This document shows, piece by piece, positions 5,689 through 13,361 of a stretch of 13,375 nucleotides of DNA; position 1 is the first letter of the stretch, and each line of letters begins with the position of its first letter. Source of the DNA: an uncultured Clostridia bacterium (GTDB lineage Bacteria; Bacillota; Clostridia; Peptostreptococcales; Anaerovoracaceae); NCBI GenBank assembly GCA_937915045.1, contig CALDNM010000039.1:1-13375 (forward strand), in the 5' to 3' direction. The notes under the pieces were generated by a model. That model ran no database searches. It was not told where the DNA came from and saw only the letters and a list, made by a program, of their open reading frames with translations. A program made the position numbers and the translations under genes.

Positions 5689-8562
5689 ATGTCGGAGACG
5701 GCGTCAAAGAAAAAATACGTGCTCGTATTATCATTGATCATTCTCATCGCGGCGGCGATCTGCTTTGCCGCGCCTTTGAACGCGTCGGCCAGAGATAAGA
5801 CTGTCAGGATCGGTTATTTCCCATATTCAGGGTATCAGGAATCAAGCGGCGGTTATAAATACGGATATAATTATGAGTATCTTCAGCAGATAGCGCAGGA
5901 CAATGGCTGGAAGCTGAAATTTGTCGACGGAAACTACAGCCAGTGTCTGAGAAGACTGAAACGAGGCGATATCGATATCGTTGGATGCGTCTTTAAAACT
6001 TCCGGCAGAGAGAAGTATTTCGATTATCCGCATTACAGCTGCGGCAATGAAAGCCTCTCGCTTTACGTATCGAAAAAGAGTGATATTGCGTACGATGACT
6101 ATTCCGCGATGAACGGAATGAGAGTGGGGTATCTCAAGGGGTCAAGCAATCTCGGAAAACTGAAAGAATTTTGCGGGGAACATGACATCTCGTTCACAGC
6201 GGTACAATCAGTATCGGTGAAAACAATATGCCGTGATGTGAAGAACGGCACCCTCGACGCGGGACTTATCGGCGGCAACGTGAGTGACACCGGGATAAAG
6301 GCCGTCGCGCAGTTCGCGCTGGAACCATTTTATTTTGTTACTACAAAAGGAAACACGGAAGTCCTGAACGGTCTCAATAATGCTATCCGGCAGATCAAAA
6401 CAAGTGATCCGTCCTTTGAGACAGATCTGGCGTCCAAGTATCTGAACTCAGGAGTTTCACAGCTCGTGCTGACTAAGAATGAGCAGACTTATGTTGCAGG
6501 CCTGGATCATAAGATAACTGTAGTATATAATGATAAACTTCCTCCTGTAGCCATGACGAATGACGATGGCTCTTTCGGAGGGATATCCGCGGATATGTTT
6601 GCTCTGATATCGAAGAAATCGGGTATCAAATTTAAATATATAAGCATGCAGACCGGAGAGGAATGTATCGACTATCTGAAAAGCCATAAAGATTCTATAA
6701 TCGCGGATTTCTGCTACGACTATAACTATGCCGGGCAGAATGGCCTTGACCTGACATCGCCATATCTTGACTCACCGATGGAGATCGTCGAAAAAGAAAA
6801 GGCAAAGTCATCAAGCGGGGATCTTACGACTGCAGTCACGGATCTGATGACGACATACAAATATATCAAAAGTAAAGATGAAAATACAGTGAAAACATAT
6901 CATTCCACAGAGGACTGTCTCGATGCTGTGAAAAACGGGGAAGCCGACAGAGCTTACGTGACGACATACTCGGCGAATTATTATCTGAACAACAGAAAAT
7001 ACAGAGATCTCGAATGTGTGACAGTGCCTGACAGCAGTATTTCGATATGCGCGGCGATGAGCAGCAGCTGCAACGATACGCTCATCGGTATAATGCAGAA
7101 GTCTGTAAGATCCATATCCAAAAACCAGCGCAACGATATAATAATAAGCAACTCTCTCGGGAATCAGCAGGTAACGCTGGCCGCGTTCGTGGACAGGATG
7201 CCGGTCTGGCTCATTTTGATGCTGTTTATTGTGTTTGCCGCTTTGGTGGCACTGCTGCTTGGCCTTCTGCATACGAGGAAAAAGGCATCGGAGCAGATGA
7301 AGGTGGTTATCCAGGAAGACAAGCTCACAGGACTATACAGTGAATATGGATTCGACCGCAAAGCCAGTGAGATACTCAAAGACTGTCCGTCGGATGATTT
7401 TACAGTCATCGACATGGATGTGGCGAATATCCGTGACTATAATCTGATGTATGGATTCGAAGAGGGAGATGAACTCATCAAGTATCTCGCTGATCATATG
7501 AAGAAGGTCCTGAAGACGGATGGAATAGCGTGTCGCGTGAATGCGGCCCACTTTGTGATGCTGGTGAAAAACAGCGTCAGGAATGTGACAGAAGGTCTTG
7601 TGACAAAGATCACTATGACGGTAGCTCAGGGAAAGAGTTTCCCTGTATTTCTGGTATACGGACTATGCGGAGTAGATAACAAAAAAGAAAGCATCACTTT
7701 GATACGCGACAACGCTTCGGCAGCCAAGGATCTCTGCCGCAAACACGGCAATGGGGAGTATGTGATATACAGCAAAGAAGTCGACGAATATTTTGAAAAA
7801 GAGGACATACTGATGAATGAAGCTGACAGCGCGCTTGACAGCGGGGAGTTCATCGCGTATTTCCAGCCGAAATACGATGTCGTCACAGGTGAAGTGAACG
7901 GTGCTGAAGCTCTCGCGAGATGGCGCAGGGCTGACGGCAGTCTGCTGATGCCGGGTTCGTTCATCGCGCTGATGGAAGAACGCAGGATGATAACCAGGCT
8001 CGACATGCGTATGCTCGAAAATGTCTGCAGTACACTGAGAAAAATGATAGATAAAGGTATCGATCCGGTCCCGGTATCCACTAATTTCTCGAGAGTCGAT
8101 ATATTCGGCAAGAACTTTGTTTCGGACATATCTGAAATAGTGGACAGATACGGCCTGCCGCACGGTCTTCTTGAAGTAGAACTTACGGAGACGGCGTTCG
8201 AACTCGATCAGGATATCGCGTCTCGGGTCATGCGCGGCGTGCACGATGCAGGATTCAGGATAGCTCTCGATGATTTCGGAAGCGGATATTCGTCATTCAA
8301 AATGATAAGGGATATCAACTTTGATGTTATTAAAATCGATAAAAGTCTTATAGATGACATAGCGACAAACGAAAAAGCCAGATTCATTACTGAAGGTATA
8401 ATCGAGATATCGAAAGGTCTAGGCATGGATACAGTCGCTGAGGGTGTTGAGACACAGGATCAGATGCACGTCATAAGAGAGACGGGGTGCGACGGCGTCC
8501 AGGGCTACTTCAAGTCGAAACCGCTTTCGGAAGAGAATTTCTTAACTCTTCTCAAGCATTAG
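5689..8562 (+). CDS. Membrane c-di-GMP phosphodiesterase with two periplasmic solute-binding domains, degenerate GGDEF and intact EAL
   Basis: This 957-residue protein probably senses small ligands outside the membrane and hydrolyses cyclic di-GMP inside. Order of parts: signal sequence (basic KKK, hydrophobic core, NASA at 31-34); first bacterial solute-binding family 3 domain (about 37-255, with DIDIVGC and TSGREKYFDY); second such domain (about 270-490); one transmembrane helix (about 504-527); GGDEF-like domain (about 543-700); EAL domain (about 710-957). The GGDEF site reads RVNAAHF (616-622), so cyclase activity is lost. The EAL site looks complete: E740 (GAEALARW), N799 (STNFS), E831 (ELTE), D861-D862 (DDFGSGYSS), K882 (KID), E918 (AEGVET), Q938 (GVQGY). 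The frame is open from a TTG at 5659, but ATG 5689 is chosen because GGGGAGAAGGG lies just upstream and the signal sequence then starts normally. Ligands are unknown; family-3 domains often bind amino acids. Confidence 0.9.
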   Translation: MSETASKKKYVLVLSLIILIAAAICFAAPLNASARDKTVRIGYFPYSGYQESSGGYKYGYNYEYLQQIAQDNGWKLKFVDGNYSQCLRRLKRGDIDIVGCVFKTSGREKYFDYPHYSCGNESLSLYVSKKSDIAYDDYSAMNGMRVGYLKGSSNLGKLKEFCGEHDISFTAVQSVSVKTICRDVKNGTLDAGLIGGNVSDTGIKAVAQFALEPFYFVTTKGNTEVLNGLNNAIRQIKTSDPSFETDLASKYLNSGVSQLVLTKNEQTYVAGLDHKITVVYNDKLPPVAMTNDDGSFGGISADMFALISKKSGIKFKYISMQTGEECIDYLKSHKDSIIADFCYDYNYAGQNGLDLTSPYLDSPMEIVEKEKAKSSSGDLTTAVTDLMTTYKYIKSKDENTVKTYHSTEDCLDAVKNGEADRAYVTTYSANYYLNNRKYRDLECVTVPDSSISICAAMSSSCNDTLIGIMQKSVRSISKNQRNDIIISNSLGNQQVTLAAFVDRMPVWLILMLFIVFAALVALLLGLLHTRKKASEQMKVVIQEDKLTGLYSEYGFDRKASEILKDCPSDDFTVIDMDVANIRDYNLMYGFEEGDELIKYLADHMKKVLKTDGIACRVNAAHFVMLVKNSVRNVTEGLVTKITMTVAQGKSFPVFLVYGLCGVDNKKESITLIRDNASAAKDLCRKHGNGEYVIYSKEVDEYFEKEDILMNEADSALDSGEFIAYFQPKYDVVTGEVNGAEALARWRRADGSLLMPGSFIALMEERRMITRLDMRMLENVCSTLRKMIDKGIDPVPVSTNFSRVDIFGKNFVSDISEIVDRYGLPHGLLEVELTETAFELDQDIASRVMRGVHDAGFRIALDDFGSGYSSFKMIRDINFDVIKIDKSLIDDIATNEKARFITEGIIEISKGLGMDTVAEGVETQDQMHVIRETGCDGVQGYFKSKPLSEENFLTLLKH

Positions 8563-8564
8563 AA

Positions 8565-8593
8565 TTGCGCAAATCTTCTCAAAGTAATATAAT
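8565..8593 (+). promoter_or_regulatory. Probable promoter of the AGCS symporter gene
   Basis: TTGCGC (8565-8570) and a perfect TATAAT (8588-8593) are spaced by 17 bases, starting 3 bases after the EAL-protein stop. Transcription would begin near 8600, with a very AT-rich leader of about 48 bases. The -35 box is weak (3/6). No terminator is visible between the two genes, so read-through from the EAL-protein gene is also possible. Confidence 0.55.
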
Positions 8594-8648
8594 ATAAAAG
8601 TTATTTATTCTATTTACATTATTTATATTATATATCGGGAGAGGCAAA

Positions 8649-10091
8649 ATGTTACAATTAGGAAAAGTACTAGGCAGTATAGATGACTTTATCTATACGT
8701 ATTACCTTCTCTATCTTCTGATCGCGGCGGGCCTGTTTTTCACCATCAAGTGCGCTTTTGTTCAGATAAGACTCATACCGGACGGACTGCGTTCGATGGT
8801 AGAGAAACCTCAGAATGGTGATAACATGTCTTCGTTCCAGTCGCTTATGGTAGCGACCGCGTCTCGTGTCGGCACAGGGAATATAGCCGGTGTCACTACG
8901 GCGATAGTTATCGGAGGAGCGGGAGCTGTATTCTGGATGTGGCTGATGGCGATCTTCGGGTCGGCTACAGCATTCGTGGAATCCACGCTTGCTCAGATCT
9001 ACAAGAAAAAGGATCCTGATACGGGATTCAAAGGAGGCCCTGCATATTATATAGAAAAGGGACTTCATAAAAGATGGCTGGGCGTCACGTTCGCTGTCAT
9101 TCTCATTCTTACATACGCGTTCGGGTTCAATGAACTCCAGTCATATACTATATCATCATCGTTCGCGTATTATATACCAAATTATACAAGCACACACTGG
9201 CCGCTGATCATAGGGATCATCATCGCCGCGCTTGCCGCTTACTGTTTCTTCGCGAAAGGACAGTTCATAGGCAAACTTTCGGGGATCATGGTACCGATCA
9301 TGGCTGTCCTTTATATCATTGTCGGACTGTTTGTGTTCTGCAAGAATATAACGCATGTGCCTGCGGCTTTCGGACTTATTTTCAGCAATGCTTTCGATTT
9401 CAGATCGATAGCCGGAGGCATGGCGGGATCATGTATCGTATATGGAATAAAGAGAGGCCTGTTCTCGAATGAGGCCGGCATGGGTTCAGCACCAAACGCG
9501 GCGGCTTCAGCCGATACATCTCATCCTGCCAAGCAGGGAGCTGTGCAGGTCATCTCTGTATATATCGACACACTTATCATCTGTTCGACTACAGCGTTCA
9601 TAGATCTGCTTTCGAACCAGCTCGGAGCTGTAGATCCTGAAACGGGGGAACTGCTCAATGGCATCCCATTCGTTCAGCAGGCTCTCGCTTCTCAGATGGG
9701 GCAGATCGGCATCACATTCGTGACGATATGCATATTCCTCTTCGCGTTCTCGTCGATAATAGGCAATTTCTATTACGCTGAAGCGAACATGAAGTTCATC
9801 ACTCCGAGTGAGACAGCGATGAAGATCTTCAAATGTTTCTGTGTCGCGGTCGTGCTGATAGGCGCGATGGTAAGTCTGGACGTGGCCTGGAGCATAGCTG
9901 ATATAATCATGGCGGCAATGGCTACGATCAATATCATAGCGATATTCCTTCTGAGAAAGCAGGCGTTCGATTGCCTGCACGACTTCCAGAGAAAGAAGAA
10001 AGCGGGACTGCCGCTTACGTTCGTCGGTGAGGATATCGGCCTGATTGACCTCGAATGCTGGCATGAAGAGGACATCAAACTCGACGCTTGA
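8649..10091 (+). CDS. Sodium:alanine symporter family (AGCS) transporter
   Basis: This 480-residue integral membrane protein of the alanine-or-glycine:cation symporter family takes up alanine or glycine with Na+ across the cytoplasmic membrane. Diagnostic segments are TASRVGTGNIAGV (70-82), GGAGAVFWMWLMA (89-101), TGFKGGPAYYI (125-135) and KRGLFSNEAGMGSAPNAAA (268-286), the family's most conserved stretch. About ten to eleven hydrophobic helices are visible, with the last near 430-456 followed by a cytoplasmic tail ending in ECWHEEDIKLDA. Length is typical. GGGAGAGG stands just before the ATG. It has its own candidate promoter and a shared terminator downstream. Upstream lies a sensor whose periplasmic domains are of amino-acid-binding type, a suggestive but unproven link. 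Substrate alanine versus glycine cannot be told. Confidence 0.93.
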   Translation: MLQLGKVLGSIDDFIYTYYLLYLLIAAGLFFTIKCAFVQIRLIPDGLRSMVEKPQNGDNMSSFQSLMVATASRVGTGNIAGVTTAIVIGGAGAVFWMWLMAIFGSATAFVESTLAQIYKKKDPDTGFKGGPAYYIEKGLHKRWLGVTFAVILILTYAFGFNELQSYTISSSFAYYIPNYTSTHWPLIIGIIIAALAAYCFFAKGQFIGKLSGIMVPIMAVLYIIVGLFVFCKNITHVPAAFGLIFSNAFDFRSIAGGMAGSCIVYGIKRGLFSNEAGMGSAPNAAASADTSHPAKQGAVQVISVYIDTLIICSTTAFIDLLSNQLGAVDPETGELLNGIPFVQQALASQMGQIGITFVTICIFLFAFSSIIGNFYYAEANMKFITPSETAMKIFKCFCVAVVLIGAMVSLDVAWSIADIIMAAMATINIIAIFLLRKQAFDCLHDFQRKKKAGLPLTFVGEDIGLIDLECWHEEDIKLDA

Positions 10092-10124
10092 TCACATGGC
10101 CGATACATTAAACGAATAAATAAT

Positions 10125-10159
10125 AAATCAGGACGTCGCGATATACGGCGTCCTGATTT
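10125..10159. terminator. Bidirectional terminator between convergent genes
   Basis: An 11-bp perfect stem (AAATCAGGACG at 10125-10135, CGTCCTGATTT at 10149-10159) extends by three further pairs around a 7-base loop. It lies between the stop codons of the convergent symporter (10091) and EamA transporter (10171) genes. The A-rich 5' flank gives a U-rich tail on the minus strand; on the plus strand the tail is short (ATTTG). It should serve both transcripts. Confidence 0.85.
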
Positions 10160-10170
10160 GATCCACGATC

Positions 10171-11061
10171 TCAGCCGACACGCGGCCCGGAGATCTTTTT
10201 GCTTTCACGAAGATTCACGTACGACGCGGCAAGCATGAGCGCAATGCCGAGATAAGAATTCCACAGCAGGACTTCATGCAGCACGATGACCGCGACTACG
10301 GGAGCGATGGCAGGCTTCAGGAAGAAAACTATCGAACCGGTAGAAGCGTCGCTCCACCTTATCGCCATGAAATAGAGAAGGTATCCGAGACCTGTGACTA
10401 AAATGCCGACGTAGAGGATGATAGGTATGTTCTGCGCGATACCTGCAAGCACCGGCTTCTTCATTATCATTATCGGGATAAGGAGAACGACCGAGCCGAA
10501 GATGAAGCTCATGCTCGTAGTCGTGACAGCGCCGACCTTTTTTATCATGCTCTTTCCGAGCACGCTGTAAAGGCTGAAGGTGATCGCTGACAGCAGCATC
10601 AGCACGCAGCCTTTTATCGTGTTTCCGGGATCGAGATCCCACGGCTTCACCATGAATATGAAACCCGCGGCGGCGATGATGACAGCTGCCGCTCTTCCCT
10701 TGGTGAACTTTTCATTTGAGAGGGTGCAGGCAAATATCATTGTGAAAATGGGGTTGATACAGAAGAGAACGGCCGATGTGGACGCGTTCATATTGTCTAT
10801 CCCAAGCTGGAAAAGTATCATGCTGATCGGTATGCATATAATACCGAGAAAAAGCAGATAGAGCAGATCTTTTCCGTGAAGCTTGATCCGGCCTCTTTTA
10901 AGATCGGGCATCGCGAATGGAAGCAGTATCAGGCCGCCTATCAGGAATCGTATGAATGTGAGCTGCAGCGGATCGAAGCTCGCGCCTGCTATTTTGAGCG
11001 AAACGTTCATAGTTCCAAAGAGAAATGCTGAAAAAACTATGCAGATATAGACTTTTTTCAT
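10171..11061 (-). CDS. EamA (drug/metabolite transporter superfamily) permease
   Basis: This 296-residue membrane protein has the usual ten-helix architecture of two repeated EamA domains (about 1-137 and 147-287). Repeat signatures are FLFGTMNVSLKIA with FDPLQLTFIRFLIGG (29-43) in the first half and LSAITFSLYSVLGKSM with FFLKPAIAPVVAVI in the second. Such permeases export or import amino acids, nucleosides or other metabolites; sequence alone does not give the substrate. The ATG is preceded by GGAGGTG at ideal spacing. It is single-gene, with its own promoter upstream and the shared terminator downstream. It is transcribed divergently from the leucine-regulated leu operon, which raises, without proving, a role in amino-acid efflux. 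Confidence 0.9.
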   Translation of the reverse strand: MKKVYICIVFSAFLFGTMNVSLKIAGASFDPLQLTFIRFLIGGLILLPFAMPDLKRGRIKLHGKDLLYLLFLGIICIPISMILFQLGIDNMNASTSAVLFCINPIFTMIFACTLSNEKFTKGRAAAVIIAAAGFIFMVKPWDLDPGNTIKGCVLMLLSAITFSLYSVLGKSMIKKVGAVTTTSMSFIFGSVVLLIPIMIMKKPVLAGIAQNIPIILYVGILVTGLGYLLYFMAIRWSDASTGSIVFFLKPAIAPVVAVIVLHEVLLWNSYLGIALMLAASYVNLRESKKISGPRVG

Positions 11062-11105
11062 TTTTACACCTCCGGTTTATGTGCCGGTCCTTTTTATTTG
11101 TCTAG

Positions 11106-11135
11106 ATAATAGCACAACATAAAATATAATAACAA
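11106..11135 (-). promoter_or_regulatory. Probable promoter of the EamA permease gene
   Basis: On the minus strand TTGTTA (11130-11135, 4/6 match) and TATTAT (11106-11111, 5/6 match) are separated by 18 bases, about 45 bases before the start codon. The surrounding AT-rich sequence supports a promoter; the exact boxes are tentative. Confidence 0.5.
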
Positions 11136-11212
11136 TGCATATTGGAGATATTAGTCATAATTATAGTGTTATACATAAAGCAGGCGGGAAAATAGTCTGA
11201 ATAAAACAAATT

Positions 11213-11224
11213 TGTGATATCACA
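11213..11224. promoter_or_regulatory. Perfect 12-bp palindrome, candidate operator upstream of the leu promoter
   Basis: TGTGATATCACA is an exact palindrome ending 21 bases before the -35 box of the leu leader promoter. It sits in the divergent region between the EamA permease and leu genes. Palindromes of this size at this position are typical of dimeric regulator sites, but no regulator can be named. The spacing differs from a CRP site, which has six bases between TGTGA and TCACA. Confidence 0.45.
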
Positions 11225-11245
11225 CAAAAAAATTGAAAAAATATG

Positions 11246-11274
11246 TTGACACGGCACAGAGAAAATGTTAGATT
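11246..11274 (+). promoter_or_regulatory. Promoter of the leu T-box leader
   Basis: A perfect TTGACA (11246-11251) is followed after 17 bases by TAGATT (11269-11274, 4/6 match). Transcription would start near 11281, just before the T-box leader. This is the clearest promoter in the window. Confidence 0.8.
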
Positions 11275-11280
11275 AGCAGA

Positions 11281-11490
11281 CAAGTCAATAAACTTGCGTT
11301 GAAGGGAATAAATCATTGATGGGAACTTCCAAGAGAGCGGCCGCTGCTGAAATGACCGCAGGTCCCCGAATGATGTCTCACCCCGGAGCAGAACCTTATG
11401 AGCGGGACCGGTGATGGCCGGATCCAATAAGAGTGGTACCGCGGAAGCATATTATGCCTTCGTCTCTTTATTAAGAGGCGGAGTTTTTTT
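11281..11490 (+). ncRNA. T-box riboswitch, leucine (CUC) specifier, controlling leuA
   Basis: This leader senses uncharged tRNA-Leu. The T-box core AAGAGTGGTACCGCGG (11429-11444) includes the UGGU bulge that pairs with the tRNA ACCA end. Stem I is supported by ATCATT (11312-11317) pairing with AATGAT (11369-11374), by the AGAGAG bulge segment (11332-11337) and by the GCGG/CCGC distal stem (11337-11340 with 11356-11359). The specifier codon is CUC at 11377-11379, directly before ACC, as in other T-boxes; it encodes leucine. A stem III hairpin (GGACCGG, 11405-11411, with CCGGATCC, 11418-11425) precedes the T-box. AAGAG at 11429-11433 can pair with CTCTT at 11464-11468, disrupting the terminator. 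When tRNA-Leu is uncharged, leu genes are expressed. The base of stem I pairs poorly by eye. Confidence 0.92.
11458..11490 (+). terminator. T-box regulated terminator
   Basis: CTTCGTCTCTT (11458-11468) and AAGAGGCGGAG (11473-11483) form an 11-bp stem with two G-U pairs and a TATT loop, followed by seven T residues (11484-11490). Its 5' arm overlaps the segment needed for the antiterminator with the T-box, so the two structures are mutually exclusive. Confidence 0.9.
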
Positions 11491-11548
11491 ATAGTAATGG
11501 CTTTGAGAATGCCGCCGACGCGTACCGAAAGAAAGTGGAGGAAGAAAA

Positions 11549-13264
11549 ATGGAGAATTGTGAAAAGTATGAAGCAGGTTATTTCATGCCGCCGGAAAGAT
11601 GCATGGACTGGACAAAGAAAGACAGGATCGAGAAAGCGCCGACATGGTGCAGCGTGGATCTGAGAGACGGCAACCAGGCACTGATCGTTCCGATGAGCCT
11701 TGAACAGAAACTGGACTTTTTCACATATCTCGTTGAGATAGGATTCAAAGAGATCGAAGTGGGATTCCCAGCGGCGTCGGAGACAGAGTATGAGTTCGTC
11801 CGCACGCTGATCGAGGAGGACATGATCCCGGACGATGTAAAGATACAGGTGCTGACTCAATCGAGAGAACATATCATAAAGAAAACTTTTGAAGCGGTAC
11901 GCGGAGGGAAGAACATCATCGTCCATCTGTACAACTCGACTTCAAGAGTGCAGCGTGAAGAGGTATTCAAGTCTTCAAAAGAAGAAGTCAAGAAGATCGC
12001 GACGGACGGTGCAAAGCTGATGAAGGATATAGCGGCGACGATACTCGGAACGAACTTCTGGTTCGAGTATTCGCCGGAAAGCTTCACAGGGACGGAGCCT
12101 GAATACGCGGCCGAAGTCTGCAACGCGGTCATAGATATATGGCAGCCGACGCCTTGGCGAAAGGTCTACATCAATCTCCCGAGCACAGTACAGATGTCGA
12201 TGCCTCACGTATACGCGAGTCAGATCGAGTACATGAGCAAGCATATGCACCATCGTGATAACGTAGTCATATCGCTGCATCCTCATAACGACAGGGGCAC
12301 GGGAGTCTCGGACGCTGAGTGCGGGATACTCGCGGGAGCCGACAGGATCGAAGGGACGCTTTTCGGGAACGGCGAGCGCACAGGAAATGTGGATATAGTG
12401 ACTATCGCGATGAACATGTTCACACACGGAGTAGATCCGAAGCTCGACTTCTCTGACATGCCGTCGGTAGTAGAACACTATGAAAAATACACAGGAATGA
12501 AAGTACATCCGAGACATCCTTATGGCGGGGCTCTGGTATTCGCCGCTTTCTCCGGATCGCATCAGGACGCGATCGCGAAGGGCATGAAATTCAGAGAAGC
12601 AAAAAAAATAAATCAGTGGTGCGTCCCATATATACCGGTCGATCCGCATGACCTCGGAAGAGAGTACGAGGGAGATGTCATCAGGATCAACAGTCAGTCC
12701 GGGAAGGGCGGAGTCGCGTTCGTGCTCGAACAGAATTACGGCTACAAGATCCCGAAAGCGATGAGAGAAGAGGTCGGATACATGATGAAGAATATTTCCG
12801 ATCATCAGCATAAAGAGCTTTCGCCTGAAGAGATCTTCGACTCGTTCGAGGACGAGTATGTGAATTACTTCGATCCGGTAGATATCACGATGGCGCGTTA
12901 CAGGCAGAACTCGGAAGATTACAAGACCAATGACGGGATGCACGTCAAGATGGATGTCACTATAGACGGGGATATGTATACTGTGGAAGGCGACGGCAAC
13001 GGCCGCCTCGACGCGGTCAGGAACGCTCTCAGGGAGACGCCTTATGATTTCAATTACAACTTCATAACGTACGAAGAACACGCGCTCGAATCGGATTCGG
13101 ATTCAAGAGCGGCGGCGTATGTGGCGATAGCGGACGAGAACGGCTGGCAGTACTGGGGATGCGGTATACATAACGACATTATCCCGGCAGCTATCAACGC
13201 TCTCGTGAGCGCGATGAACAGGATGAACAAAGTGAAGGGATTCATCAGTAAGGAGACAGAATAA
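11549..13264 (+). CDS. leuA: 2-isopropylmalate synthase (long, type 2 LeuA)
   Basis: This 571-residue enzyme condenses acetyl-CoA with 2-oxoisovalerate to give 2-isopropylmalate, the first committed step of leucine synthesis. The catalytic TIM barrel shows WCSVDLRDGNQAL (33-45), with the conserved RDGNQ, the metal ligands in SLHPHNDRGTG (242-252), and GNGERTGNVD (273-282). NSQSGKGG (381-388) lies in the linker region, and residues from about 440 to 565 form the C-terminal LeuA regulatory domain, through which leucine usually inhibits. Length and the N-terminal MPPERCMDW block match the long LeuA group found in yeast, Actinobacteria and some Clostridia, not the 510-residue type. GTGGAGGAAG precedes the ATG. 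Expression is set by the T-box leader. The TAA stop overlaps the leuC ATG by one base, which implies translational coupling. Confidence 0.95.
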   Translation: MENCEKYEAGYFMPPERCMDWTKKDRIEKAPTWCSVDLRDGNQALIVPMSLEQKLDFFTYLVEIGFKEIEVGFPAASETEYEFVRTLIEEDMIPDDVKIQVLTQSREHIIKKTFEAVRGGKNIIVHLYNSTSRVQREEVFKSSKEEVKKIATDGAKLMKDIAATILGTNFWFEYSPESFTGTEPEYAAEVCNAVIDIWQPTPWRKVYINLPSTVQMSMPHVYASQIEYMSKHMHHRDNVVISLHPHNDRGTGVSDAECGILAGADRIEGTLFGNGERTGNVDIVTIAMNMFTHGVDPKLDFSDMPSVVEHYEKYTGMKVHPRHPYGGALVFAAFSGSHQDAIAKGMKFREAKKINQWCVPYIPVDPHDLGREYEGDVIRINSQSGKGGVAFVLEQNYGYKIPKAMREEVGYMMKNISDHQHKELSPEEIFDSFEDEYVNYFDPVDITMARYRQNSEDYKTNDGMHVKMDVTIDGDMYTVEGDGNGRLDAVRNALRETPYDFNYNFITYEEHALESDSDSRAAAYVAIADENGWQYWGCGIHNDIIPAAINALVSAMNRMNKVKGFISKETE

Positions 13265-13361
13265 TGGGAATGACGATGACACAGAAAATACTTGCTGATC
13301 ACGCGGGGCTCGAAAGCGTGGAGCCGGGGCAGCTGATATCCGCGAAGCTCGACATGGTGCT
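13264..13361 (+). CDS. leuC: 3-isopropylmalate dehydratase large subunit, N-terminal fragment
   Basis: Only about 32 codons are present before the sequence ends. The peptide begins MGMTMTQKILADHAGLESV and continues EPGQLISAKLDMVL, matching the start of LeuC, the aconitase-family large subunit that with LeuD isomerises 2-isopropylmalate to 3-isopropylmalate. The start codon overlaps the leuA stop (TAATG). After MVL the family continues with a G/A-N-D type sequence, but here the frame reads DRKS because the last 14 bases are an adapter; the gene is therefore cut at about 13361. No stop is seen. The product call is firm despite the short length because of the match and the leuA context. Confidence 0.85.

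Noticed and set aside
7626..8244. Overlapping antisense open frames within the EAL-protein gene
   Set aside because: They lie opposite the well-supported GGDEF-EAL coding sequence and show no recognisable domain or translation signal.
11213..11224. CRP/cAMP binding site
   Set aside because: A CRP site needs six bases between TGTGA and TCACA; here there are two, and classical CRP control is not expected in Clostridia. Kept only as an unnamed palindrome.
11975..13081. Long antisense open frame of 368 codons opposite leuA
   Set aside because: It is a shadow of the leuA coding strand: composition is histidine- and arginine-rich, and no family resemblance or ribosome binding site is evident, while leuA on the other strand is unambiguous.
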